From assembly GCA_029721515.1 (NCBI GenBank), contig CM056567.1, forward strand, positions 630,007 to 694,006: DNA of 64,000 nt, in the 5' to 3' direction. The position numbers were made by a program, and so were the translations under genes. A model generated the notes under the pieces. The model did no database searches. It saw only the letters and a program-made list of their open reading frames with translations, and was not told the origin of the DNA. This stretch comes from Synanceia verrucosa. Its lineage: Eukaryota; Chordata; Actinopteri; Perciformes; Synanceiidae. Shown here piece by piece: positions 44,201 through 56,659 of the stretch; position 1 is the stretch's first letter, and each line of letters starts with the position of its first letter.

Positions 44201-47200
44201 TGTTCTATCGTCTCTATTCATGATACATCATCTCTATTCATGTTCTATCGTCTCTATTCATGATACATCGTCTCCATTCATGTTCTATCGTCTCTATTCA
44301 TGATACATCGTCTCTATTCATGTTCTATCGTCTCTATTCATGATACATCATCTCTATTCATGTTCTATCGTCTCTATTCATGATACATCGTCTCCATTCA
44401 TGTTCTATCGTCTCTATTCATGATACATCGTCTCCATTCATGTTCTATCGTCTCCATTCATGTTCTATCGTCTCCATTCATGTTCTTTCGTCTCCATTCA
44501 TGATACATCGTCTCCATTCATGTTCTATCGTCTCTATTCATGTTCTATCGTCTCCATTCATGATACATCGTCTCTATTCATGTTCTATCGTCTCCATTCA
44601 TGATACATCGTCTCCATTCATGTTCTATCGTCTCCATTCATGTTCTATCGTCTCCATTCATGATACATCGTCTCCATTCATGTTCTATCGTCTCCATTCA
44701 TGATACATCGTCTCTATTCATGATACATCGTCTCCATTCATGTTCTATCGTCTCTATTCATGATACATCATCTCTATTCATGTTCTATCGTCTCTATTCA
44801 TGTTCTATCGTCTCTATTCATGATACATCATCTCTATTCATGTTCTATCGTCTCCATTCATGTTCTATCGTCTCTATTCATGTTCTATCGTCTCTATTCA
44901 TGATACATCGTCTCCATTCATGTTCTATCGTCTCTATTCATGATACATCATCTCTATTCATGTTCTATCGTCTCTATTCATGATACATCGTCTCTATTCA
45001 TGTTCTATCTTCTCTATTCATGATACATCGTCTCTATTCATGTTCTATCGTCTCTATTCATGATACATCGTCTCTATTCATGTTCTATCGTCTCTATTCA
45101 TGATACATCGTCTCCATTCATGTTCTATCGTCTCCATTCATGTTCTATCGTCTCTATTCATGTTCTATCGTCTCCATTCATGATACATCGTCTCCATTCA
45201 TGTTCTATCGTCTCTATTCATGTTCTATCGTCTCTATTCATGATACATCGTCTCTATTCATGTTCTATCGTCTCTATTCATGATACATCGTCTCCATTCA
45301 TGTTCTATCGTCTCTATTCATGTTCTATCGTCTCCATTCATGATACATCGTCTCCATTCATGTTCTATCGTCTCTATTCATGTTCTATCGTCTCTATTCA
45401 TGATACATCGTCTCCATTCATGTTCTATCGTCTCCATTCATGTTCTATCGTCTCCATTCATGTTCTATCGTCTCTATTCATGATACATCGTCTCCATTCA
45501 TGTTCTATCGTCTCTATTCATGATACATCGTCTCCATTCATGTTCTATCGTCTCTATTCATGATACATCGTCTCCATTCATGTTCTATCGTCTCCATTCA
45601 TGATACATCGTCTCTATTCATGTTCTATCGTCTCCATTCATGATACATCGTCTCTATTCATGTTCTATCGTCTCCATTCATGATACATCGTCTCTATTCA
45701 TGTTCTATCGTCTCCATTCATGATACATCGTCTCTATTCATGTTCTATCGTCTCCATTCATGATACATCGTCTCCATTCATGTTCTATCGTCTCCATTCA
45801 TGTTCTATCGTCTCCATTCATGATACATCGTCTCCATTCATGTTCTATCGTCTCCATTCATGATACATCATCTCTATTCATGTTCTATCGTCTCCATTCA
45901 TGATACATCGTCTCTATTCATGTTCTATCGTCTCTATTCATGTTCTATCGTCTCTATTCATGATACATCATCTCTATTCATGTTCTATCGTCTCCATTCA
46001 TGATACATCGTCTCCATTCATGTTCTATCATCTCTATTCATGATACATCATCTCTATTCATGTTCTATCGTCTCTATTCATGTTCTATCGTCTCTATTCA
46101 TGATACATCATCTCTATTCATGTTCTATCGTCTCCATTCATGTTCTATCGTCTCCATTCATGTTCTATCGTCTCTATTCATGATACATCGTCTCCATTCA
46201 TGTTCTATCGTCTCTATTCATGATACATCATCTCTATTCATGTTCTATCGTCTCTATTCATGATACATCGTCTCCATTCATGTTCTATCTTCTCTATTCA
46301 TGATACATCGTCTCTATTCATGTTCTATCGTCTCTATTCATGATACATCGTCTCCATTCATGTTCTATCGTCTCTATTCATGATACATCGTCTCCATTCA
46401 TGTTCTATCGTCTCCATTCATGTTCTATCGTCTCCATTCATGTTCTATCGTCTCCATTCATGATACATCGTCTCCATTCATGTTCTATCGTCTCCATTCA
46501 TGTTCTATCGTCTCCATTCATGATACATCGTCTCCATTCATGTTCTATCGTCTCCATTCATGTTCTATCGTCTCCATTCATGTTCTATCGTCTCCATTCA
46601 TGATACATCGTCTCCATTCATGTTCTATCGTCTCCATTCATGTTCTATCGTCTCCATTCATGATACATCGTCTCCATTCATGATACATCGTCTCCATTCA
46701 TGATACATCGTCTCCATTCATGATACATCGTCTCTATTCATGATACATCCTCTCTTCCAGGAAAATGTCAACATGTTGAAGTTTATCTTTTGCTTTATAT
46801 TAATATATATAAATGTATACTATTTATATTTTCTCTTATCCTTAACAAATCAAAGAGAATCATTTTTATTTCAAGCCAACATGCTGCTCTGACAGAGTAC
46901 GTTTAAAAAGGACGTCAAGAGTCCTTCAGTCAGTACAGAACGTCAGAAAGTATAATTAAAAGATGACAGCAGGGCGCGTTGGAACGTTAAAAAAGTCATG
47001 GTGTAGTATGTCAAGGTTTTCATGAGAAAACAGTCATAACAATCACTGTGGTATACCATGAATAATTAAACGATGGGTCTCACCTTGTTGCATGATCTCC
47101 ACAATCTGCAAGACCTTCTCCATGTGCTTCCTGGCTGCGATGAGACCCTGCAGCATCAACATCTTGTAGTAGATGAACATGTCTCCATCCAGACCGCCCA

Positions 47201-50200
47201 TCACCTGAAACATCATGTCGTTCAGTCGTTTAACAGACAGACGGACGTCATCAACAACATCCCAGCAGAGAGGAAACGCTCACTCACATCCACAAACTCT
47301 GAGGTGAGCTTGAAGGCCGACGTCTCGAAGCCGAGGTTCCGAGGAGAGCTGGACAGGATGAAGCCGAAGTCGATGTGGATGATGTGACCTTCAGAGTCCA
47401 GCAGGATGTTCCCATTATGTCTGCGAACATCAGCACTGTTAGCATAGCTTAGCATTGCTACGTTTTTTTTTTTTTAATCCGGTGGTGTTTTCACGCTCCG
47501 AGTGAAATCTGAACATCATATTTCTTAGAGCTGCTGATGGTCAGTGGTGACAGCAGAAAAAAAACACACTTTTATTAGAACAATTAAAAATTAGTATTAA
47601 ACCTTCAGAAAGACGTTGTGACGTTCAGCTGCTAAAACTGTCTTATTGAGATGCTACATGCTAAAATCAGAATGCTAATATTCAGCAGGCATAATGTTCT
47701 CCATGTTAGCATGTTAGCATGCTCATCTGTCAGGTAAGAGGTGAGGCTGTGTGTTTGTGTGTCTCACCTGTCCTTCACCTGCAGCAGGTAACAGATGAGG
47801 CTGTATCCAGCGCAGCTCTGGACGAAGTTCCTCTGAGCGGTGAGGAACGCTTCGGTGGTGAAGCTGCCGTGTTCCTGCAGGAAGTAGTCGAGCAGTGAGA
47901 GCTGACTCTGTTTACGGACCTGAAGGAGGAGACAAAGACATTTTATCTGTCCTCTGATCACAGCCACCATCTTGGATCTGTGAAAGAAAAGGAATAAATG
48001 TTGTTTGACTAGTGTAGGAGTGGATATATATAAACATACAACATAAAACAAATATAAAGTGCATAAAAAAATACAACTCACCATTATGCTGAATTACTAA
48101 GAGCTTTATCAAAAGACGGATTATTGGGAGGGAATGTGGTTCTTTTTCAAAATAAATTATCTTTCTTTTTTTCTGTGCTGACTAAAAGAAGTTTTATTTT
48201 GAAAAATGACTGGTGGTTGGGGACATTTTTAAATTGCTACAGAAGCATGTGTAAACACCACATAAAGCTTTTAGAGAGAAAAGAAAAGAGAACAAGTCTG
48301 GAAAAAAAACAAGACGGCAGCGAGTCTACCTCTGATACTCACTAATACGTGCTAATACTTTCTGTATAAACAAAACTACTGGATAAACTTTGTGATGATG
48401 GATGAAAGCTCCAGAACAGCCACCCAATAATAATTAGACAGGAGGAACCAATAAATTAATTATATCACAAACTATTAAATGGATATTTATGTACATAAAA
48501 TATGAAATTCTCCCTTCTGGCTGTTGGTTCATAATTCACATGACAGAAATGCTGAAGAACTAAAATGAACTCCAGGGTTTTGTGTATAAAAATATTAATT
48601 TGTGATGTAACTACTGTACAGCTGCTGGATAAAAGCAAGCAAGTACACTGTACTCTGAGTGAAGCACTCGTCGTCCTCTGAGTGAAGCACTCGTCGTCCT
48701 CTGAGTGAAGCACTCGTCGTCCTCTGAGTGAAGCACTCGTCGTCCTCTGAGTGAAGCACTCGTCGTCCTCTGAGTGAAGCACTCGTCGTCCTCTGAGTGA
48801 AGCACTCGTCGTACTCTGAGTGAAGTAGTGCTTACCTGGTGCAGAGACACAGCGTTCAGGACGGGTTCGATCATGCCGCTGTCTGATGACATCACCAGGA
48901 TCTTGTAGGGTTTGATCCACAGAGGAACTCTCTCCTGCTGCCAGATCAGCTGAAACACACAGTAATCAACTTCCTGTGGTCAAGATATGATCAATAAGTT
49001 CCTGTTCCTGCCAACAGGCCATAAATATACCTGTAAATAAAGGACCAAATTTACTATTTGGTTGTTCTGATTGGGACCAGTGAGTAGGAAATAATATTCT
49101 TCATCGTTGAGGTTCTCTGGAGCTTCAGGCTGACCTGAAGGTTTATTCTATGTTCAGCAGCATTAACTCCTCTGCTCTGTAGGATCAGACCGTCAGGACC
49201 AGCCTTCACTCAGACTATCCTTGTCCTCTCATGACCCTGTCTCTGGTTCTCCACTGGTCCTTCGTTGGACCACTTTTGATAGATCCTGACCACTGCAGAC
49301 CAGGAACAGACCACCAGATGCTCTGATCCAGTCCTCTGGACATCACTGTTTGCTTCTTGGTGTCAAACTCCTGAAAAATCCTCATCCTGCTTCTAACATC
49401 AACTCTGAGGACGAGATGTTCATCCAATGAGGAGATGATCAGTGTTATTCACTGGCTCATCCTGGTGGATTAACAGGAACGTTAAAATATCCTGGTAATC
49501 AGTAACACTGTTAATTTAGGGCAGTGGTGGTGAACGCCTGAATTAAATACATTTAATACTAAAACAGTCCAGGTGTGTCGTACCTGCAGCTGTCGGAGCA
49601 CCTGATAGGCCAGCAGCTCTTGCCTCAGGTCGTCTCCACACTTCACGATGACAGAGAGCAGCCGCCAGTTGAGCAGGTGACCATAAGGAGAAGCTTCTCT
49701 GATCCTCCTGCACATATTTATATAGAACTTCACTGTCATTGTCGTTAAACAATAAAAGGCACTTCAGCAGCTCTTCACACGGGACACATTAATATTTAAT
49801 GATCACCTGACTTTCTCCTCCCAGGGTTCTTTGAGGGCGACGGCTGACGGGTCCTCAGGGTCTCTCCTGAACGAAGTCGGCGTCTGAGCGAGATTCTCTG
49901 ACAGTCGACGTCTGCAGAACCAGAAACATTTTTATTTTGTAATGAGTCCCCGTCCCTCAGCTGTGTAAGCACACTGAGCCTCAGTGGAGGAAGTAAACAA
50001 GTACATTTACTGGAGTACTGTGCTCAAACTGGTTTACTTCCTGTTAATTCCTGCTTCTCCACATCTCAGAGTAAATATTGTACTTTTACAGCAGTACATT
50101 CATCAGCTTTAGTTCCCTTCCAGATTCAGATTATTAAACTACATATAAATGCTGATGTATTACTGTAGATTAAATTAAAAGTAGCTCCACCTTTGCATAT

Positions 50201-53200
50201 GAATGCATCAATAATTAAAATGTTATAACAGAGGGTGTTGTGCACAATGATGAGGAGTATTTCTACTGTAGTATTAGTACTCCTCCTGGCTCAGACCTGA
50301 TGTCTCCAGCAGCGATGAACACCGACTCTTTGCTCTCCAGACTGGTGATGCTGTCCACTGAGAACTGACTGATGTTGTCAGAGCTGCTGGTCTGAGCCTC
50401 CACCTGCAACACAACCAACCGATCGGTCAATTAATCGATGGATGGATCAGAAACAAGTTCATTGCACATACTTGGTGTGTTGGTTCATGACATATAAACA
50501 AGAGTACATTTCTATGTTATCACTTCTTCTCACCTCCACCTGCAACTGTCCGATGTCGTCGGTGGCCCACGCCTCGTCATCGTTGTCGTAGTTCGGGACA
50601 GTGGAGAAACTTCCTGCTCTATGCTCTGATGTCATTCCACTGATGCTATTAGCGTTAGCCGCAGTGACACCGCCACAATTCAGGTTCTCTGCCGAACGAG
50701 CCGAACGGATCCTCGTCTCCGGGATCCGAACAGGAACCGGAGACGTCTCAAAGTTTTCGCACTCCAAAACCTCCACATAGATGATATACGGAGCCTGAGG
50801 AGGAGGGAAGGTTAAGCTAACAGTTTCCACCTGCTTCCAGTCTTTGTGCTAAGCTAGGCTAACAGTTTCCACCTGCTTCCAGTCTTTGTGCTAAGCTAGG
50901 CTAACAGTTTCCACCTGCTTCCAGTCTTTGTGCTAAGCTAGGCTAACAGTTTCCACCTGCTTCCAGTCTTTGTGCTAAGCGAGGCTAACAGTTTCCACCT
51001 GCTTCCAGTCTTTGTGCTAAGCGAGGCTAACAGTTTCCACCTGCTTCCAGTCTTTGTGCTAAGCGAGGCTAACAGTTTCCACCTGCTTCCAGTCTTTTTG
51101 CTAAGCTAGGCTAACAGTTTCCACCTGCTTCCAGTCTTTGTGCTAAGCTAGGCTAACAGTTTCCACCTGCTTCCAGTCTTTGTGCTAAGCTAGGCTAACA
51201 GTTTCCACCTGCTTCCAGTCTTTGTGCTAAGCGAGGCTAACAGTTTCCACCTGCTTCCAGTCTTTGTGCTAAGCGAGGCTAACAGTTTCCACCTGCTTCC
51301 AGTCTTTTTGCTAAGCTAGGCTAACAGTTTCCACCTGCTTCCAGTCTTTGTGCTAAGCTAGGCTAACAGTTTCCACCTGCTTCCAGTCTTTGTGCTAAGC
51401 GAGGCTAACAGTTTCCACCTGCTTCCAGTCTTTGTGCTAAGCTAGGCTAACAGTTTCCACCTGCTTCCAGTCTTTTTGCTAAGCGAGGCTAACAGTTTCC
51501 ACCTGCTTCCAGCCTTTGTGCTGAGCTAACAGTTTCCACCTGCTTCCAGTCTTTGTGCTAAGCGAGGCTAACAGTTTCCACCTGCTTCCAGGCTTTGTGC
51601 TAAGCTAGGCTAACAGTTTCCACCTGCTTCCAGTCTTTGTGCTAAGCTAGGCCAACAGTTTCCACCTGCTTCCGGTCTTTGTGCTAAGCGAGGCTAACAG
51701 TTTCCACCTGCTTCCAGGCTTTGTGCTAAGCTAGGCTAACAGTTTCCACCTGCTTCCAGTCTTTGTGCTAAGCTAGGCCAACAGTTTCCACCTGCTTCCG
51801 GTCTTTGTGCTAAGCGAGGCCAACAGTTTCCACCTGCTTCCAGTCTTTGTGCTAAGCGAGGCTAACAGTTTCCACCTGCTTCCGGTCTTTGTGCTAAGCA
51901 AGGCTAACAGTTTCCACCTGCTTCCAGTCTTTGTGCTAAGCTAGGCTAACAGTTTCCACCTGCTTCCAGTCTTTGTGCTAAGCTAGGCTAACAGTTTCCA
52001 CCTGCTTCCAGTCTTTGTGCTAAGCTAGGCCAACAGTTTCCACCTGCTTCCAGTCTTTGTGCTAAGCGAGGCTAACAGTTTCCACCTGCTTCCAGTCTTT
52101 GTGCTAAGCTAGGCTAACAGTTTCCACCTGCTTCCAGTCTTTGTGCTAAGCAAGGCTAACAGTTTCCACCTGCTTCCAGTCTTTGTGCTAAGCTAGGCTA
52201 ACAGTTTCCACCTGCTTCCGGTCTTTGTGCTAAGCGAGGCTAACAGTTTCCACCTGCTTCCAGTCTTTGTGCTAAGCTAGGCTAACAGTTTCCACCTGCT
52301 TCCAGTCTTTTTGCTAAGCGAGGCTAACAGTTTCCACCTGCTTCCAGCCTTTGTGCTGAGCTAACAGTTTCCACCTGCTTCCAGTCTTTGTGCTAAGCGA
52401 GGCTAACAGTTTCCACCTGCTTCCAGGCTTTGTGCTAAGCTAGGCTAACAGTTTCCACCTGCTTCCAGTCTTTGTGCTAAGCTAGGCCAACAGTTTCCAC
52501 CTGCTTCCGGTCTTTGTGCTAAGCGAGGCTAACAGTTTCCACCTGCTTCCAGGCTTTGTGCTAAGCTAGGCTAACAGTTTCCACCTGCTTCCAGTCTTTG
52601 TGCTAAGCTAGGCCAACAGTTTCCACCTGCTTCCGGTCTTTGTGCTAAGCGAGGCCAACAGTTTCCACCTGCTTCCAGTCTTTGTGCTAAGCGAGGCTAA
52701 CAGTTTCCACCTGCTTCCGGTCTTTGTGCTAAGCAAGGCTAACAGTTTCCACCTGCTTCCAGTCTTTGTGCTAAGCTAGGCTAACAGTTTCCACCTGCTT
52801 CCAGTCTTTGTGCTAAGCTAGGCCAACAGTTTCCACCTGCTTCCAGTCTTTGTGCTAAGCGAGGCTAACAGTTTCCACCTGCTTCCAGTCTTTGTGCTAA
52901 GCTAGGCTAACAGTTTCCACCTGCTTCCAGTCTTTGTGCTAAGCAAGGCTAACAGTTTCCACCTGCTTCCAGTCTTTGTGCTAAGCTAGGCTAACAGTTT
53001 CCACCTGCTTCCGGTCTTTGTGCTAAGCGAGGCTAACAGTTTCCACCTGCTTCCGGTCTTTGCGCTAAGCAAGGCTAACAGTTTCCACCTGCTTCCAGTC
53101 TTTGTGCTAAGCTAGGCTTACAGTTTCCACCTGCTTCCGGTCTTTGTGCTAAGTTAGGCTAACAGTTTCCACCTGCTTCCAGTCTTTGTGCTAAGCTAAG

Positions 53201-56200
53201 CTAACAGTTTCCATGGACACAGGGAGCTGAAACAGCTGTGAGTAACTGGATGCTCCTGTCAGTGAGCCCAGGTGTGGCTACCTGCACCAGGTGTGTTTGG
53301 TGTCACCTTGTCTTTGGAGTTGAGCACCACGGCCTGGGTGTGGGGGATCCTGCAGACGTGGTGCTGGTGGTCGGCGGTGGGCAGCCAGACTCTGGCCGGC
53401 AGCTTGTGGTTGAGCAGCGACAGCTCTGAGATCAGCCGCTGGGTCTTCTGCTCTTTGGTGGGCAGCGTGGCCAAACGCTTCCCGATGCAGAACAGCGACT
53501 TCACCAGCTCCCTCTGAGGCCGCAGACGCTCCGGCTGCAGCACAACGACATTCAGCGGGTGAGAACATTCCTCTACCTCAAGAAAATATACCAAAGATCA
53601 TCTGTTTGAACCTGCTGGGCTTTAAAAATATGGAAGAAAGATCATAAAATAATGCCCGGTCGATGAATGCTGAGTTAAAGTTAGCTAATTATTCCACCAA
53701 CCAAACTCCATTCAAAAAAAGAGCTGGTGAAACAAACTTCTGGTTCAGCATCAGCTCATTAAAGTTTCATTTTGCAGGATTATTTCCTGCTTTCACCTCC
53801 TGCAGAGGTCTTCCTGGTCCCTCCAGGTCCCTGAACCAGCGACACATGGAAACGATTAAGTGACCCAGAATCTGCAGAAACTTTACAGTTTAAATCCATC
53901 ATCGTTCAGGCTTCAGTTTAACACTCATGGTTTCTGATGTTTCATATTAAGATATTTGGACTGTTTATTTAATCAGATTTAAATAATAAAGCTAATAGTC
54001 ATTTAACATCTTTTGTTTAATAAAAGAAAAGTGGAACTTGGACACAATAATCACTATCGCTTACTGTTATAAAACATTATTATTAACCTGCTGTTAGCTT
54101 CTGATCACTGAACATGTCAATAGTTTACTGATCGAACCAATCATCAGGAAGCTTCTAAAGTGTCTTTGTCCTCTGAGCCGCAGTGACGTTGATCAGTCAG
54201 CGAACTTCCTCTTTTCTCTGGATAATAACTGGTTTGTTTTTCAGGGAGTCAGAAGTTCATAAAAAGTTTTATTGTCGTCTCTGACTGTGAAAACAGCAAG
54301 TTGGAAGAGAAAAGAAACAGAAGAGAGGTTTGCTGATTTCTCTCTCTTATTTTGGAATCGTCTGTTTCAGATTTTCCTGTTTTTGTGCAGGAGGAACCGA
54401 ATGTGGCTCTAAGCCAATCACATCGCTCTCTGCCTCTGGCGGCTGGCCAATGGGAAGCCTCGACCAAGAATGTGAAAACACTCAGAAAGTAGGTTAAGAT
54501 TTGTGTTTTTCACAGAACAAATAATGTCCAGCAGTCTTCCAGACTACAGACAAACCAATATGAGGATGTTCAGAGGTTCTTTCTCTGCAACGTAGGAGAC
54601 GAGGACAGGATGTAGGAGACAGAGACAGGAAGTAAGAGACAGAGACAGGAAGTAGTGATCTAACAGCCAGTCGTTTCCTGCTTCTCACCTCCTCCTGGAC
54701 AGCTTCCACTCTGGGGTTACTTCCTGTCCGGCGGAGGCCAGTGCCGGGGCCGCTGCTCGCCGTCGTGGCGTCTGACTTGGACCTCTGGTGGGTCCTCCTG
54801 GAAGGGGACACCAGCACCTCCGGCTCCCCTGCGGCGGGGCTGTCAGGGGCGGTGCCGGCCTCCATGTTGCTGCTGTTGTGTTTCCGGTGGCAGCGGCGGC
54901 GGGACGGCGAGGACGCTGGGCTGTCGGCAACAGAAGCCGGAGCGACTCGGTCAGTCGTAGGAGCGCAGGGTTTGAGCTCGTCGGACAGGATGAGCTTTCT
55001 GAGCTTGGAGCCTCTGGAGTGACGCTGGGTGGAGATGTGCATGTCGGAGGAGTAGGCGCCCAGGAGCCACGCCGTCAGCAGGGAGAAAGTGATGCTGCCT
55101 CTGCAGCGATGGATCTGAAACAAAAACATTTGTTTTACCTTGGTCCATTTTCCTTTGTATTAATCCTCTCATTTACACTTCTGTTCAGTTCCACCCATTT
55201 ATTTATTTATTTGATTTCCATTAATACATGTTTTATTTCAGAAATAAAAATGAAGAGCAGATGAAAGTTAAATGATTAAAGTGAGCAGGGAGCTAGTTGA
55301 TTCTTTTCCACATATTTTATCACTCAGTTAACAGCTAGATTTACTTTTGATAATATGTTTGCTGGGTTAACCCTGGACTCACCAGGTACGGTCTGATGGC
55401 GTCCCCCACCTCTGTGTCCATGTGAACATACATGTTGAGCAGCTGAGGCAGGTAGAAGTCCACCTCGCTGTCTGGGAAGCTGAAGAGGCGGTTCCCGATG
55501 TACGCCTGCACCCCCGGCTCCTTTGACTTGTACAGGTAGGAGATCGCCATGTAGACGTCAAACAGCTTGGACTCGAACAAGCGCAGGAGCCATGACTGTT
55601 TGGACGACGTCGACGGAGACAACAGGGTGGACGATTCGAGTCGGACCAGAGGAGGGCCATGATGGGAGGAACTGCCCTCCTCCACCTCCTCATCTTCCTC
55701 CCTGATGGAGCTGGAGTCCAGGCCGATGGGCCACGGCAGGGAGGAGTCCGTTGAGTCTGTGTCTTGTTGTTGTTGATTGTCCTGATGCTGCTTGTTGTCA
55801 ACGTGTTGCTGTTCAGGTGCTTCCCTGTTCTGTAGTTTGACCTGGAGAAGAACCTCCTGACAGGCCTTCAGAGCCACTTCTGGGTCGATGACTAGAAGGA
55901 AACATGGAGGTCAGCTCTGAAGTTAGCAAGCTAAATGCTAAATGCCAGAAAATCTGCCTCCAGTCTTCATGCTAAGCTAGGCTCCACTGGTTGACTGCTG
56001 AAAGAGGGTAAAAGCACTGTTACCTTGGTCGACCCCCAGGTCCATCTCCATGGCGTCCTCAGAGATGACGTCCAGCGGCGGGCTCGGCCCTCGCAGGTCG
56101 CCGCCGCACGACGTGCCGCTGCTGCCGATGCCCTCGCTGGTGCTGCTGCCGAGGCTGCCGGTGCTGCCGATGCTCCCGCTGGGGCTGGAGCTGCGAGGGC

Positions 56201-56489
56201 TGGCGCTGGGGGAGGACGGCTGCTCGCTGGAGGGGGGTGGAGGCAGCTGCAGCTGGGGGCGAGGGTGGTGGTGGTGGTGGACGGGGCAGTCAGAGGAGCT
56301 CTCAGAACAGCAGGAAGACGATGAAGACGAGGAGGAAGAGGAGGCGCTGGAGGGGGAGGAGGGGCAGGAGAAAGTGGTGGGGGAGGAGGAGGCAGGTGGA
56401 GGGGGCGGGGCTGAGTGGGAGGGGCTCAGGTGGAGCGGCTGCAGAGCTGAGGACAAGGAGACCTCAGCGTCGGCCATCTTGGAAGAGGC
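38236..56489 (-). CDS. pi4kb: phosphatidylinositol 4-kinase III beta
   Basis: Thirteen coding exons join in phase: 56024-56477 (ATG at 56477), 55383-55891, 54689-55114, 53307-53534, 50534-50794, 50297-50403, 49807-49911, 49584-49707, 48836-48949, 47768-47919, 47288-47420, 47084-47204 and 38236-38417 (TGA), giving about 971 aa. The enzyme makes PI4P at the Golgi, with ACBD3, Arf1 and Rab11 as known partners. Visible are the helical domain (KQSWLLRLFESKLFD, GAYSSDMHISTQRHSRG) and RRTGSNP with S453, equivalent to the protein kinase D / 14-3-3 site. The ATP lysine is K719 in VIVKCGDDLRQE, the catalytic loop DRHNGN is at 826-831, and DFG is at 844-846. The C-terminus is YVTNGIM. Human PI4KB is 816 aa; the excess is a Ser/Pro-rich N-terminal exon. 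The ATG exon begins at 56489 after an acceptor, so a 5' untranslated exon exists upstream. Confidence 0.97.
38761..46756. repeat. 8-kb, 20-bp minisatellite in last pi4kb intron
   Basis: About 400 units of two subtypes, TTCATGTTCTATCGTCTCTA and TTCATGATACATCGTCTCCA, often alternate to give a 40-bp period. Only single-base variants (C/T before the final A, CG to CA) are common. Register is lost once, near 42680, where a unit is 4 bp short. The array fills about 92% of the 8.67-kb intron between exons 12 and 13. There are no unique spacers, so it is not a CRISPR. Confidence 0.98.
46760..47083. other. 3' border of the 20-bp array to pi4kb exon 12
   Basis: About 320 bp of unique AT-rich intron separate the array from the 5' splice site of exon 12. 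No other feature. Confidence 0.6.
48653..48830. repeat. 23-bp tandem repeat beside pi4kb exon 9 donor
   Basis: About seven copies of CTCTGAGTGAAGCACTCGTC plus GTC. The last partial copy ends within about ten bases of the exon 9 donor at 48835. Confidence 0.93.
48960..49580. other. pi4kb intron 8, no extra exon
   Basis: Intron sequence with no repeat array and no conserved exon. Exons 8 and 9 join in phase across it. Confidence 0.6.
49984..50230. repeat. dispersed teleost repeat (GGAAGTA...AGTACATTTACT)
   Basis: The segment starting AGTGGAGGAAGTAAACAAGT and containing GTAAATATTGTACTTTTACA and AAAAGTAGCTCCACCTTTGC resembles an abundant interspersed repeat of fish genomes. It lies in a pi4kb intron. 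Family assignment is from memory only. Confidence 0.45.
50816..53212. repeat. 42-bp minisatellite in pi4kb intron 4, about 57 copies
   Basis: Units start GCTAACAGTTTCCACCTGCT and end TCTTTGTGCTAAGCTAG. This is the reverse complement of the family at 3621-4190 and 6081-6548. It occupies nearly all of the 2.5-kb intron between exons 4 and 5. A block of about 20 units (roughly 51400-52235) is duplicated directly as 52235-53070 with an offset of exactly 835 bp. Confidence 0.96.
53540..54685. other. pi4kb intron 3
   Basis: No array. Mammalian PI4KB has a Ser-rich segment at this junction; I found no exon for it, and exons 3 and 4 join in phase without one. Small repeats of GTAGGAGACAGAGACAGGAA lie at about 54593-54650. 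Confidence 0.5.
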
Positions 56490-56493
56490 CTAC

Positions 56494-56521
56494 AGAGAGA
56501 GAGAGAGAGAGAGAGAGAGAT
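56494..56521 (-). repeat. (CT)n forming the acceptor tract of pi4kb exon 2
   Basis: A plus-strand (GA)13-14 microsatellite reads (CT)n on the minus strand and runs directly into TGTAG, the acceptor of the exon carrying the pi4kb start codon. Confidence 0.85.
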
Positions 56522-56621
56522 GGTCATGTGACCTCATCTCCAACACATGGACCAGTAAGTGTGTGTGTGTATTATGTAATGTTCTCCTGCCATCATCATC
56601 ATCATCACAGCGTTTATATAT

Positions 56622-56653
<32 letters not shown>

Positions 56654-56659
<6 letters not shown>

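Noticed and set aside
39584..46683. Many 60-167-codon frames rich in MIHRLHSCSIVS
   Set aside because: The 20-bp unit cycles through three frames every 60 bases. These are shadows of the satellite.
38761..46756. CRISPR-like array of 20-bp repeats
   Set aside because: Units are contiguous with no unique spacers, there are no cas genes, and the locus is a vertebrate intron. It is a minisatellite.
53238..53594. Frames on plus and minus strands overlapping pi4kb exon 4 and exon 3 (54741-55264)
   Set aside because: Shadows of the real minus-strand exons, whose sequence matches PI4KB and whose phases agree.
54249..54467. 72-codon minus frame in pi4kb intron 3 as the missing Ser-rich exon
   Set aside because: It does not resemble the mammalian SSSTESIDNSF segment, and exons 3 and 4 already join in phase without it.
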